From: Actinomycetales bacterium
GTDB taxonomy: Bacteria; Actinomycetota; Actinomycetes; Actinomycetales; Actinomycetaceae
Direction: 5' to 3'
NCBI GenBank assembly: GCA_015655375.1
Contig: JAATFD010000024.1
Location: 37,910-101,909, forward strand
Length of the DNA stretch: 64,000 nucleotides
Below the pieces are notes generated by a model. That model was not told where the DNA came from, did not search any database, and was given only the letters and a program-made list of their open reading frames with translations. Positions 47,943 to 57,985 of the stretch are shown here, piece by piece. A program made the translations under genes and the position numbers. Position 1 is the stretch's first letter. The number at the start of each line of letters is the position of its first letter.

Positions 47943-49277
47943 ATGACCTCGGTCCTGCAAGTTGAAGGTGGGCATCCGCTCACGGGCACGATCGCCGTGC
48001 GTGGCGCCAAGAATTTTGTTCCCAAGGCCATGGTCGCCTCGTTGCTGGCCGATGAGCCTTCTGAGCTGCGCAATGTCCCTCTGATCCGTGACGTCGAGGT
48101 CGTCTCCGACCTGCTTGGACTGCATGGTGTGGAGATCGATTTCGACCAGGACCGCGGTGTCATGCGCCTGGACCCGACGAACGTGAAGAGTGCGCGGAGA
48201 GCGGACATCGATGCCTTGGGAGGTGCCTCCCGCATCCCGATCCTGTTCTGTGGACCGCTGCTCCACCAGATCGGAGAGGCGTTCATTCCCGAGTTGGGCG
48301 GGTGCAACATCGGGGGACGTCCCATCGATTTCCACCTGGATATCCTCCGTCGCTTCGGTGCGACCGTCGACAAGCGCCCCGACGGCATTCACATCACGAG
48401 TCCCGCGAGTGGACTCAAGGGGACCTTCGTCGAGCTTCCGTTCCCGTCGGTGGGTGCCACGGAGCAGACTCTGCTGACTGCGGTGCGTGCCGATGGAATC
48501 ACGATCCTGCAGGGTGCGGCCGTCGAGCCCGAGATCATGGACCTCATCAACGTCCTTCAGAAGATGGGTGCGATCATCTCCGTGGACACGGATCGCACCA
48601 TCCGCATCGAGGGCGTCCCTCACTTGATCGGCTATCGGCACACCTCCCTGCCGGACCGTATCGAGGCGGCCTCGTGGGCGGCGGCGGCACTGGCCACACA
48701 TGGCGACATCTATGTGCATGGGGCCCACCAGCCCGATATGACGACCTTTCTCAACACGTTCCGCAAGGTCGGTGGCGCCTTCGACATCGACTCCGAGGGG
48801 ATCCGCTTCTACCACCCGGGCGGTGAGCTCCACTCGATCGCCCTGGAGACGGCGGTCCACCCTGGTTTCATGACGGACTGGCAGCAGCCGCTCGTCGTGG
48901 CGCTCACCCAGGCCAAGGGCTTGTCGATTGTGCATGAGACGGTCTACGAGAACCGTTTCGGTTTCACCCGGGCGCTTCGCCAGATGGGCGCGAACATCCA
49001 AGTGTACAAGGAGTGTCTGGGATCGACCCCGTGCCGGTTCGGGCAGCGCAACTTCTATCACTCTGCCGTGATTTCCGGTCCGGCCCCGCTCCATGCCGCT
49101 GACATCACGGTGCCGGACCTGCGCGGCGGGTTCTCCCACCTCATCGCGGCCCTCGCCGCGAGCGGGACCTCGAGAGTGTCGGGCATTGACGTCATTTCGC
49201 GTGGATATGAGCATTTCTTGACGAAGCTGCAGGGCCTGGACGCGCGCGTCGAATACCTCGATCACCAGCCCGTATGA
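47943..49277 (+). CDS. murA: UDP-N-acetylglucosamine 1-carboxyvinyltransferase
   Basis: GHPLTGTIAVRGAKNFVPKAMVASLLADEPSELRNVPLIRDVEVVSDLL, FPSVGATEQTLLTAV, ALTQAKGLSIVHETVYENRFGF. Confidence 0.93.
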   Translation: MTSVLQVEGGHPLTGTIAVRGAKNFVPKAMVASLLADEPSELRNVPLIRDVEVVSDLLGLHGVEIDFDQDRGVMRLDPTNVKSARRADIDALGGASRIPILFCGPLLHQIGEAFIPELGGCNIGGRPIDFHLDILRRFGATVDKRPDGIHITSPASGLKGTFVELPFPSVGATEQTLLTAVRADGITILQGAAVEPEIMDLINVLQKMGAIISVDTDRTIRIEGVPHLIGYRHTSLPDRIEAASWAAAALATHGDIYVHGAHQPDMTTFLNTFRKVGGAFDIDSEGIRFYHPGGELHSIALETAVHPGFMTDWQQPLVVALTQAKGLSIVHETVYENRFGFTRALRQMGANIQVYKECLGSTPCRFGQRNFYHSAVISGPAPLHAADITVPDLRGGFSHLIAALAASGTSRVSGIDVISRGYEHFLTKLQGLDARVEYLDHQPV

Positions 49278-50197
49278 GCCAACCTGTCCCTAGGGAGGCT
49301 GTGGCTGGGCGGACGATGCACCTCCTCGTCTCCTCGGTCTCGGCCCGGGGGCGAGCGGCGCGAGCTGCCGTTCGGGCGGCCCGAATCCTGAGGGCGGGAG
49401 GATGGTGGGTCACCGTCACTGTGACGACGCTCGAGGACGATCCCGTCGCGATGGCTGCCGCGCTGGATGCCCCCGTCGTCGGAGCTCTTGGTGGGGATGG
49501 GTTCATCGCCGCTGTCGCCCAGGGCGCGCACCAACGAGGAGCGGTCCTCGTACCGATGCCCGGTGGTCGTGGCAATGACCTGTGTCGAGCGATCGGCGTG
49601 GGCCACGATCCCGTCACCCGGGCACGAGGTCTGGTCTGGAGCCCCGATCTGACGGCGCGGATCCATCGCCTCGATGGAATCTGGGTCGAGGGCGTGGATG
49701 GCGTGCGCCGTCTGGCTCTGGGAATTGTTTCGTTGGGCTTGGATGCGGTCGCGAATCGCTTGGCCAACGAGTCGGTGCTGACCTTGGGTCCGCTGGCCTA
49801 TGCCTGGGGTGCCGTGACGGCGCCTGCACATTTCAAGGGTGCTGACTTCCGGGCCAAGGTCGATGGTGTGTCTCGGCACCTCGGCGGGTGGGTGCTGTCG
49901 GTGTCCAACTCCGGTTTCATCGGCGGAGGGATCAACGTCGTCCCGTCGTCGGACCCGTTCGATGGGAGGCTGGAATTGCTTCACGTCGGTCGTGTTCCCC
50001 TGGTTCGTCTGCTGCCCGCGCTGGCCGGAGCGGTCGTGCGACGCGCGGCGGAGCACCCACTCATCCACGTCAACACTGCGCTCGCACTGGACGTGAGCGA
50101 ACCCGTCGGACTGGTGGCGATGGCCGACGGCGATGAGATCGGTCGGATTCCTCTACGCATGAGCCTGGCGCGTGGAGTCGTGCGCGTTCTCGTCTGA
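49274..50197 (+). CDS. Diacylglycerol kinase / lipid kinase family protein
   Basis: GALGGDGFIAAVAQG, VPMPGGRGNDLCRAIGVGHDP, SNSGFIGGGINVVPSSDPFDGRLELLHV. Confidence 0.88.
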   Translation: MSQPVPREAVAGRTMHLLVSSVSARGRAARAAVRAARILRAGGWWVTVTVTTLEDDPVAMAAALDAPVVGALGGDGFIAAVAQGAHQRGAVLVPMPGGRGNDLCRAIGVGHDPVTRARGLVWSPDLTARIHRLDGIWVEGVDGVRRLALGIVSLGLDAVANRLANESVLTLGPLAYAWGAVTAPAHFKGADFRAKVDGVSRHLGGWVLSVSNSGFIGGGINVVPSSDPFDGRLELLHVGRVPLVRLLPALAGAVVRRAAEHPLIHVNTALALDVSEPVGLVAMADGDEIGRIPLRMSLARGVVRVLV

Positions 50198-50245
50198 GAG
50201 GCGTCGTGAGAGGCGGCCTCGCTGCGGCGGTTAGACTGGGTGTCC

Positions 50246-51055
50246 GTGACCAAACCTGTCGACCGCCTGTACCGGGCGATTCTGGCGACATTCGAACCCG
50301 TCATGAAGGTGTGGGCGCACACGAGCGTTTCTGGTGCGGAGAACCTCCCGCGCGAAGGCGGGTACATCGTCGCACCGAACCACATCTCCAATGTGGATCC
50401 GATCTGTGTCGCCTATGCGCTGCTTCTCCAGGACGTCCCGTTGCGCTTCATGGCCAAGACGGAGCTGTTCCGTGTGCCTGTGCTCGGCTCAGTGATGCGT
50501 CATCTGCACATGATCTCGGTGGACCGCAGGTCGACCGATCCGGGAGGAGCCCTCGAGCTTGCTCGGCAGGCGCTCGTGGACGGGGAGTGCGTCGTCGTCT
50601 ACCCGGAGGGAACATTGACCCGCGATCCGCAATACTGGCCGATGAAGATGAAGACGGGCGCCGCGCGCCTCGCCCTCGACACCGGTGTGCCGGTCATTCC
50701 GGTCGCCCAATGGGGGGCGCAGGAAATGATGCCGCGCCACTCGAAGATCATCGACCCCAAACCCGGCCACGACGTCCACGTCACCTTCCTCCCTCCAGTT
50801 GACGCCTCCGATCTCGTTTCCGAGAAGGGCTCCGAGGACCACGAGGCCGTCAACGAGCTCACACGGCGCCTGGAACAGGCTCTCGTTTCTGGGGTCGTCG
50901 AGCTGCGAGGGGAGACCCCGCCCGTCGAGCTGTGGGATCCGGGACTCACGCGCGGACCTGAGAAGAAGAAACGGGGGCATTTCTCCAAGTGGGGACGCTC
51001 GTTGGGGCGGCGCATTCGCGCGCGCGCGCCGGAGGTGCGCCCTCCCAGGGAGTAA
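50246..51055 (+). CDS. 1-acyl-sn-glycerol-3-phosphate acyltransferase
   Basis: YIVAPNHISNVDPI (NHXXXD-type), RFMAKTELFRVPVLGSVM, VVYPEGTLTRD. Confidence 0.9.
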   Translation: MTKPVDRLYRAILATFEPVMKVWAHTSVSGAENLPREGGYIVAPNHISNVDPICVAYALLLQDVPLRFMAKTELFRVPVLGSVMRHLHMISVDRRSTDPGGALELARQALVDGECVVVYPEGTLTRDPQYWPMKMKTGAARLALDTGVPVIPVAQWGAQEMMPRHSKIIDPKPGHDVHVTFLPPVDASDLVSEKGSEDHEAVNELTRRLEQALVSGVVELRGETPPVELWDPGLTRGPEKKKRGHFSKWGRSLGRRIRARAPEVRPPRE

Positions 51056-51517
51056 TACGTTTTCCTCGCGAGGCACGTCCTCAACTCGCCCTCGAGACGA
51101 GTCCAACACGACCACGCGTCTAGCCGTTGCTTGGGCTGTGGTGGGTGGCGCGTGGAGAAAAGCTTGATCTCGAACTGGATTTTCGGAGAGATCGAAAGCT
51201 TGAGACGCCCGCTTGTCCAGGAACTTCGATCTCAGGCGCCAGTTGAGTCGAATTCGAAGATGCGGAGCGCGTTGGGTGTTCTGCGTGATGACGAGTTCGC
51301 TGGGTGAGGATGGAATCACTGCGGCACAACGGACTTCTTTGACCAGGCCCCCGGCTCTCCCGTGATCGAATGCGTTTCGAGGCTGGAAGAGAACGTGCCT
51401 TGGCGTTGAATAGAGTGGTCGTGATCTGGAATACTCAGCTGCACGTGTGGAGACACTCGTCCGAAAGGCCGAGGTATCTGTCCGATCCTGACGCCACCCT
51501 GCCGTAGGGTCGAGTGC

Positions 51518-52537
51518 ATGGAAATCAGACGTGCGGCTGTTCTCGGGACCGGCGCGTGGGGCACCACCTTTGCACAGGTCCTGGCCGATGCTGGGATCTC
51601 GGTGGCGATGTGGGGACGCAACTCCGAGGTCGTCGCCCGCATCAACGCTCACGAGAATCCGGGTTTTGTCCCCGGAATTCGCCTGCCAGCCGACGTCCGC
51701 GCGATGGTCGACATGGAGGAGGCCGTCGGAGGCGCTGACCTCGTCGCCGTGGTCGTGCCGGTCGTGGCAGTGCGCGAAACGGTCGAGCGAGCGGCTCCAC
51801 TGTTGTCGGAGAGCTCCGCCCTGCTCTGCCTGTCGAAGGGACTCGAGCTCGGGTCGTGGAAGACCATGCACCAGGTGATCCTTGAGGCCTCGGGCTTGGA
51901 GTCCTCGCGAGCCGCGATCCTGTCGGGGCCGAACCTCTCCCGTGAGATCGCACGGCGTCTTCCCACGGCCACGGTTGTCGCCAGCGAAGATACGGAGATG
52001 GCGGCCGACATCGCACTGGCCTGCCACAACTCTTACTTCCGGCCCTACGTCTCCCGGGATGTGCTCGGGTGCGAGATCGCGGGGGCCACGAAGAACGTCA
52101 TGGCTGTCGCGATCGGCGCTGCCGAGGGACTGGGCATGGGCACGAACTCCCGTTCGACGCTGATCACCCGGGGGCTTGCCGAGATGACACGGCTGGGGAC
52201 CGCGCTGGGGGCGGACCCGGGCACTTTCGCGGGGTTGGCCGGGATGGGCGATCTCGTCGCGACGTGTTCCTCGCAGCTGTCACGCAACTACTCACTCGGC
52301 GTCCGGCTCGGGCGTGGAGCGACGATGGAGGAGGCACTCGCACAGTCCGCAGGAGTTGCCGAGGGCGTGCGCTCGGCCCGACCAATCCTCGATCTCGCGC
52401 ACTCCCGAGGTGTCGACATGCCGATCACCGAGGGCGTTGTCCGGGTCGTCCACGAGGGAGCGACGGCGGCCGAGATGGGCGAGATGCTGATGTCTCGGCC
52501 ACAGAAGATGGACGGCTGGCGCATCGAGTTCTTGTGA
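51518..52537 (+). CDS. gpsA: NAD(P)H-dependent glycerol-3-phosphate dehydrogenase
   Basis: AAVLGTGAWGTTFAQVLADAGISVAMWGRN, LSGPNLSREIARRLPTATVVAS, AGATKNVMAVAIGAAEGLGMGTNSRSTLITRGLAEMTRLG. Confidence 0.95.
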   Translation: MEIRRAAVLGTGAWGTTFAQVLADAGISVAMWGRNSEVVARINAHENPGFVPGIRLPADVRAMVDMEEAVGGADLVAVVVPVVAVRETVERAAPLLSESSALLCLSKGLELGSWKTMHQVILEASGLESSRAAILSGPNLSREIARRLPTATVVASEDTEMAADIALACHNSYFRPYVSRDVLGCEIAGATKNVMAVAIGAAEGLGMGTNSRSTLITRGLAEMTRLGTALGADPGTFAGLAGMGDLVATCSSQLSRNYSLGVRLGRGATMEEALAQSAGVAEGVRSARPILDLAHSRGVDMPITEGVVRVVHEGATAAEMGEMLMSRPQKMDGWRIEFL

Positions 52538-52600
52538 GCTCGGGAGACCCCGAGCGCTGCCTGCGAGGTCGGCCAGGTGTCCGGGGCTAGGCTGGTCGCC

Positions 52601-53749
52601 ATGATCGAGCCAGTCCCTCACGTTGCCGGATCCCCTCGTCCCCGAGTCCTTCTGATCTTCGGAGGGCGCTCGAGCGAACACGAGATCTCCTGTGCGACCG
52701 CGGCGGGGGTCCTGCGCGCGATCGATCGCGACGCGTGGGACATCCTCCCCGTCGGGATCACGAAGGACGGCGAATGGACGCGGGTTCCCGACGATCCGAG
52801 CCTGTTCGACCTGCGTGACGGCCACGGTCAGTCGGTCCACGCCAGTGACACGCGGGTCGCGCTCACCCCGGGTGGGGCGCGGCTCGTCGAGTTCCCCGTT
52901 GACGACGAGGACGGCGCAGTCGTGGGGACGACCGACCTCGGGCGCATCGACGTCGTCCTGCCGCTGCTGCACGGTCCTTACGGTGAGGACGGGACGATCC
53001 AGGGGCTGTTCGAGATGACGGACGTCCGCTACGTCGGATGCGGGGTCACCTCGTCGGCGATCTCCATGGACAAGCACTTGACGAAGACCGTCTTGCACGC
53101 CGCGGGCATCGATGTCGGACGCTGGGAGCTGATCACCCCGCGCGAGTGGGACGAGGATCGCCAGTCCTGCATCGACCGGGTCGCGGCGCTCGGCTATCCG
53201 GTGTTCGTCAAGCCGTGCCGGGCAGGGTCCTCGATCGGGATCTCCCGCGTGGAGTCCCCGGAACAGTTGGGCACCGCCGTCAAGGAAGCGCGCAACCACG
53301 ATCCTCGGGTGATTGTCGAGTCGCTGTTGACCGGTCGCGAGATCGAGTGCGGTGTCCTGGGGGGAAGGGCCGGGACCGGTCCGCGGACTGCGCCATTGGG
53401 AGAGATCGTCGTTCCCGAGGGCGGTTTCTACGACTATGACTCGAAGTACATCGACACCGAGGCTGTGGGGCTGGTGTGTCCGGCGGACGTCGACGGGGCC
53501 GATACCCGGCTGATTCAGGAGACTGCGGTCCGCGCGTTCGAAGCGCTGGAGGGCGAGGGGCTCGCTCGCGTCGATTTCTTCTACGACCCCGACGGACACC
53601 GCGTGACAGTCAACGAAGTGAACACGATGCCGGGCTTCACTCAGTTCTCGATGTTCCCGCAGATGTGGGCTCAGGCTGGCGTCGCCTACACGGACCTGGT
53701 CGATGAACTGTTGGGGACAGCTGCGAGTCGGGATCTCGGTCTGCGCTGA
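52601..53749 (+). CDS. ddl: D-alanine--D-alanine ligase
   Basis: VLLIFGGRSSEHEISCATA, LPLLHGPYGEDGTIQGLFEM, KPCRAGSSIGISRV, VNEVNTMPGFTQFSMFPQMW. Confidence 0.95.
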   Translation: MIEPVPHVAGSPRPRVLLIFGGRSSEHEISCATAAGVLRAIDRDAWDILPVGITKDGEWTRVPDDPSLFDLRDGHGQSVHASDTRVALTPGGARLVEFPVDDEDGAVVGTTDLGRIDVVLPLLHGPYGEDGTIQGLFEMTDVRYVGCGVTSSAISMDKHLTKTVLHAAGIDVGRWELITPREWDEDRQSCIDRVAALGYPVFVKPCRAGSSIGISRVESPEQLGTAVKEARNHDPRVIVESLLTGREIECGVLGGRAGTGPRTAPLGEIVVPEGGFYDYDSKYIDTEAVGLVCPADVDGADTRLIQETAVRAFEALEGEGLARVDFFYDPDGHRVTVNEVNTMPGFTQFSMFPQMWAQAGVAYTDLVDELLGTAASRDLGLR

Positions 53750-53805
53750 GTGAGGCCGGGCTGCGGCCTTTACGGCCGGGAGCGCTCGGAGGGTAACGTG
53801 TCCCC

Positions 53806-54720
53806 ATGACGAAACCGAGGATCACGCTGGTCACGTCGGCGGAGATGCCGAGCCTGTATTCAGATGAAGAGAACCTGTTGGACGCTCTGTCCGATCGTGG
53901 GTCCGACCCGCGCATCGCGGTGTGGAACGACCCGGGAGTCGACTGGTCAGAGGCGGGTGTGTGCGTCGTCCGGTCGGTGTCCGACTATGCCAGCGACCGT
54001 GCCAAATTCCTGTCCTGGGCCGACTCGGTGCCCCGCTTGCTCAACCATGCCGACATCCTGACGTGGAACTCTGACAAGCACTACATGGTCGATCTCGCCG
54101 CGCGTGGACTTCCTGTGATTCCCACGACATGGCTGGAGCCGGATCGGCACTTGTCCAAGCAGCAGGTTCACTCTCGCTTCCCCGCGATGGGTGACTTCGT
54201 CGTCAAGCCCGCAGTCTCCTCAGGCGTGCGCGATATCGGTCGTTACACAGCCAACGACACAGCGCAGCGACAGGCCGCGATCCTCCAAGCGGCCAATCTG
54301 CTGGAGGAGGGGCGCTCTGTCATGGTCCAGCGTTACATCGAGGAGATCGATCTCCACGGCGAGGTCTCGCTCGTTTTCTTCAACGGGCTGGTGTCCCACT
54401 CGGTGGAGAAAAGGGCCGTGTTGCACCCGGCTTCGGTCACTGATCCCTCGATGCACGAGGCTGTCGTCACCGCGGAACACGCGAACGAGGAGCAGTGGCG
54501 GTGGGGCGAGCAGATTCGTGCCATCATCCATGATCACGTGCGTTCGCGGTTGGGCCGCGACGAGCAGTTCCTGTACAACCGGGTCGACTTGGTTCCCGAC
54601 GGGAAGGGCTCCTTCCTGGTCATGGAGATCTCGATGGTTGACGCCGATCTCTACCTGGAGGCGACTCCGGAGGCGCTCGGCAATTTCGCCGACGCGATCA
54701 CGGTGCGCGCTTTCTGGTGA
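53806..54720 (+). CDS. ATP-grasp domain protein of unknown specificity
   Basis: VVKPAVSSGVRDIGRY, VMVQRYIEEIDLHGEVSLVFFNG, YNRVDLVPDGKGSFLVMEISMVDADLYLEATPEALGNFADAI. Confidence 0.8.
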   Translation: MTKPRITLVTSAEMPSLYSDEENLLDALSDRGSDPRIAVWNDPGVDWSEAGVCVVRSVSDYASDRAKFLSWADSVPRLLNHADILTWNSDKHYMVDLAARGLPVIPTTWLEPDRHLSKQQVHSRFPAMGDFVVKPAVSSGVRDIGRYTANDTAQRQAAILQAANLLEEGRSVMVQRYIEEIDLHGEVSLVFFNGLVSHSVEKRAVLHPASVTDPSMHEAVVTAEHANEEQWRWGEQIRAIIHDHVRSRLGRDEQFLYNRVDLVPDGKGSFLVMEISMVDADLYLEATPEALGNFADAITVRAFW

Positions 54721-54785
54721 CGGAAGCTCGCCGAGGATGACCGGCGTGGAGCGGTGGCGTCCGCGCCCGCTGGAGGAGTGATGCG

Positions 54786-55136
54786 ATGCCGGTGGAGATG
54801 AGCCGCGAGGCTTTCGAGGCCCTTGTCGATCGTGCCCTGGAGTCAATTCCCGACGAGTTCTGGGACCAGGTCGACAACCTCGTCGTTCTCGTCGAGGACG
54901 ATCCAGCCCCGGACCACCCTGATCTCCTCGGCCTTTACGACGGAGTGCCGATCACCGAACGGGGGGACTATGTGGGAGTCCTTCCCGACCGCGTCTTCAT
55001 CTATCGCAACCCGACCCTGGCGATCTGTTCGACGCCCGAGGAGGTCGCCGAGGAAGTCCGCATCACGGCTGTCCATGAGATCGGCCATTTTTTCGGGATC
55101 GAGGACGATCAACTCCACGAGTGGGGATGGGGGTAA
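54786..55136 (+). CDS. Zincin-like metallopeptidase family protein (HExxH, minigluzincin-like)
   Basis: ALESIPDEFWDQVDNLVVLVEDDP; AVHEIGHFFGIEDDQLHEWGWG. Confidence 0.88.
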   Translation: MPVEMSREAFEALVDRALESIPDEFWDQVDNLVVLVEDDPAPDHPDLLGLYDGVPITERGDYVGVLPDRVFIYRNPTLAICSTPEEVAEEVRITAVHEIGHFFGIEDDQLHEWGWG

Positions 55137-55504
55137 GCCCCGAGGACGAGACGCGGCGTGCGGCCGTCGCGCTCGATTAGCTCGGCCCGGACCGACCCGG
55201 CGAACAACAACGTCGGGTGGGCGTTTATGTCGGGGATGATCCGGATCGGCGCCGAGACGGGGGAACCCGATTCCGTCACCGGCGCGACCGGGTCCGGCTG
55301 GTAGAGCACGGAGCCCTCGTCGACGTGGCAGGTTCCAGGGAATGCCTCGAGGACGAGGGGGTGGAGGCTGAGTCACTCCAGCGCAGTCAGCGAGAGCAAT
55401 CCGTACTGGGAGGAGAGCGCATTCTCACGTCGGTCGCGCCCCTCCTGCCAGTCGGCGAGGAAAGCGGTGCGGTGGGAGTCGGTTCGGCCCGGGTGGGTTC
55501 TCAC
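55109..55504 (-). pseudogene. DUF1684-like protein remnant with in-frame TGA and missing C-terminus
   Basis: Same frame reads WQEGRDRRENALSSQYGLLSLTALE*LSLHPLVLEAFPGTCHVDEGSVLYQPDPV..., TGA at complement 55373-55375. Confidence 0.6.
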
Positions 55505-55550
55505 GGGTGCTCCGTTCAGAAGTGGTGGACAGTGACGGGTCGTGCGGGGC

Positions 55551-57128
55551 TCATGCCAGGGGCGGCAGGCTCGGGCGCTCGTCGAGGGAGAGCACATCAT
55601 CTGGTGTACGAGCCTCATAGAACGCAGTGAGGTCGGCGGTGAACTTTCCCAGGGACTCCGCGGAGCTGTAGAGCATGTGACCGGCCGGATAGTAGGTGAA
55701 GACGATGTTGTCGTGCAGAGCAGCGGGGATGCCTAAATGGTCGATGTCATACTCGGTCTGGAAGAACGGCGTGCACAGATCGAAGTAACCGTTGCCGATG
55801 AGGACCTTGAGTGTCGGGTGCTCCAGCAGTGACGTCGCAAGGTCGGGGACAACATTCGGATAGGGAAGTGCCGGTTCCCAGGTGTTCTTGGTTCCGGCAG
55901 GCAGCGTGTGCTGCCAGATCCACCCCTTGCCCGGTTCGCTGGACTCCCAGTCGAAGCCGGAGTGCTCGCGGCGCAGGACCTCGGGCGACCACTCGAGCTC
56001 ATCGCGCAGGTACGCATTGACTGCTGTGGCATAGGCGGGGGAGAGGAACTCGTGATCGACGACGAAGGTCTCCTCGTCGGAGACGGCGTCGCGGTCGTAG
56101 CCATGCACCCTCCCGTCATAGCGCCCGACGATCTGGCGGTCGGCGCGCAGCAGCTCTTTGCGGAAACGCGTGTCCAGCACGCGCAGGTCGGAGTGCTCGA
56201 CGTAATCAGTGGACAGTCCGGTCAGCTCCGCGAAACGGTGGGCGATGCGGGTGGTGGTCTCGGCTCCGAGTGCGTCGCCACGCGCGAGCGCCGGGCGCAG
56301 CTCGGTATCGGCGAAGATCCGTGCCTGCTGGGCTTGCTCGGCGATGTCGAGGCCGGCGCCCGCCTTCTCGTGATAGCGGGCGACGGTGGCGAAGGTCGGG
56401 AAGTAGCCGAGGTAGAACTGGTCGTCCGTGGCGACCGAGTGGGCGTAGTCGAGGATGTTGGAGATCAGCACGAGGCCGGTGAGATTGATCCCGTCCTGGT
56501 GGAGGCGATGCGTGAGGGCGGCCCCACGGGTCGTCCCGTAGGACTCGCCGAGGACGTACTTGGGTGAGTTCCAGCGGTGATGTGCGGAGATGAAGCGGCG
56601 GATGAACTCGGAAAAGGCGGCGACGTCGCCGTCCACGGACCACAGCTTCGGTTTGGCATCCTCGGCGATGGTGGAGAAGCCGGCGCCGGGTGCGTCGATG
56701 AAGACGAGATCAGAAGTGGCCAGCAGGGTCAGTGGGTTGTCCGCTAGGCCGTAGGGTGCGCCTGGGGCAGAGGCGGTGTCGGAGGTGACGATGCGCTTCG
56801 GGCCGATCGAGCCGAGGAGCAGGAAGGTGCTGGAGGAGCCGGGGCCGCCGTTGAAGATGAAGGTGATCGGTCGCGAGGAATCAGTGGAGGAGCCGTCGGG
56901 CAGGGCGGTGAAGCTCGCGGAGAAGACACTGGCTGCGGGTTTGCCGGTGCCGCCCTCGATCTGTTGGGAAGAAACGGTGGCGTCATAGGTCCACTCGGTT
57001 CCGCCGAGGTCGATCGTGTGGCGGGTCGTGTGTGAGGAGTCGGCGGGCAGGGGAGAGCGCGGCGAGGTGGGCGAGGTTGGAGCGGCGGGCGCGGTGCCGG
57101 TGCCGTCGGTCAGATCGGTGTCAGCCAT
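55551..57128 (-). CDS. S10 family serine carboxypeptidase
   Basis: FIFNGGPGSSSTFLLLGSIGPKRI, YVLGESYGTTRGAALTHRL, GNGYFDLCTPFFQTEYDIDHL, YYPAGHMLYSS. Confidence 0.9.
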   Translation of the reverse strand: MADTDLTDGTGTAPAAPTSPTSPRSPLPADSSHTTRHTIDLGGTEWTYDATVSSQQIEGGTGKPAASVFSASFTALPDGSSTDSSRPITFIFNGGPGSSSTFLLLGSIGPKRIVTSDTASAPGAPYGLADNPLTLLATSDLVFIDAPGAGFSTIAEDAKPKLWSVDGDVAAFSEFIRRFISAHHRWNSPKYVLGESYGTTRGAALTHRLHQDGINLTGLVLISNILDYAHSVATDDQFYLGYFPTFATVARYHEKAGAGLDIAEQAQQARIFADTELRPALARGDALGAETTTRIAHRFAELTGLSTDYVEHSDLRVLDTRFRKELLRADRQIVGRYDGRVHGYDRDAVSDEETFVVDHEFLSPAYATAVNAYLRDELEWSPEVLRREHSGFDWESSEPGKGWIWQHTLPAGTKNTWEPALPYPNVVPDLATSLLEHPTLKVLIGNGYFDLCTPFFQTEYDIDHLGIPAALHDNIVFTYYPAGHMLYSSAESLGKFTADLTAFYEARTPDDVLSLDERPSLPPLA

Positions 57129-57399
57129 GATGTGTGCCTTTCCGTGAGACGCCAGCGTCGGGATCGATGCCGGATACGGGCATATATTGCCGTCAACGAT
57201 GCTCCATGATCGTGGGGAAGCGGTCCCTATGCACATCAGGCGGACATCTGTCACGTGGCAGCGGGATGAGACGCGATGGGCTGGGCGTGGCGCTGGGCGT
57301 GGCGGACACCACCCGGAGAGGAGTCGGACGATTTCTGACTGGACGTGACGACCTGCTAGAGTGATGAGCCGTCGCGCTGCTCGTGCAGTCGTGGCAATG

Positions 57400-57475
57400 G
57401 TGGCTGTAGTTCAGCTGGTAGAGCACCTGGTTGTGGTCCAGGATGTCGCGGGTTCGAGTCCCGTCAGCCACCCCA
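57400..57475 (+). tRNA. tRNA-His (GTG), CCA encoded
   Basis: GTGGCTG/CAGCCAC acceptor, CCTGG-TTGTGGT-CCAGG anticodon arm, GGGTTCGAGTCCC T-arm. Confidence 0.94.
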
Positions 57476-57985
57476 CTTGGGCGGTGTTCGAACCTTCGAC
57501 TTAGAGGAACCATTCTTGGTCCGGTGTGAACATCGCCCCTCTTCTTCGCTTCGGCGGCCCAGAACAGGCCCCTGTTCCGCTCGCCCTCCATCAGCGTGCC
57601 CACCCACGAGGCGATCCGCTCCACCCCGCCTCCGCGAAACAACGTCGGCCGGAGGGCGCGGGTACGTTCGGGCGGCCTCGGATCGAGGAAACTACGCAGC
57701 CGTGCCGCATCCACCGGTGTCGTGGCGTCCGCGTGCAGTTCGACCACCTCATAGGCCCGCAGCACCCCGTCAACCCGGACGCGAGAGGACGGGGCGATGA
57801 TGTAGCCACCGTCGCCCCTAAAGTCGATCCCGGCCTTCGCGGCCTGCCACGACTGCTGCTCTGAGTACCCGCGCACTGGGTAGTAGAGGTGCATGCCGCC
57901 TGACGGCGTGCGCACCACCACCAACGGCCTCGGCAACAGCCCGGCGGCGCGAGCGGCGTGGAAGGCGTCGACCGGGTCTGCTGCA
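57476..57985 (-). pseudogene. Bifunctional DNA primase/polymerase (Prim-Pol) N-terminal domain remnant
   Basis: AADPVDAFHAARAAGLLPRPLVVVRTPSGGMHLYYPVRG...AKAGIDFRGDGGYIIAPSSRVRVDG, abutting tRNA-His 3' end and an IS3 fragment. Confidence 0.75.

Noticed and set aside
50489-52027. 512-aa minus-strand ORF spanning plsC/gpsA
   Set aside because: Antisense to two well-supported genes and low-complexity Arg-rich translation
57400-57475. tRNA-His close to a histidine catabolic island
   Set aside because: About 14 kb away with core genes in between; most likely coincidence
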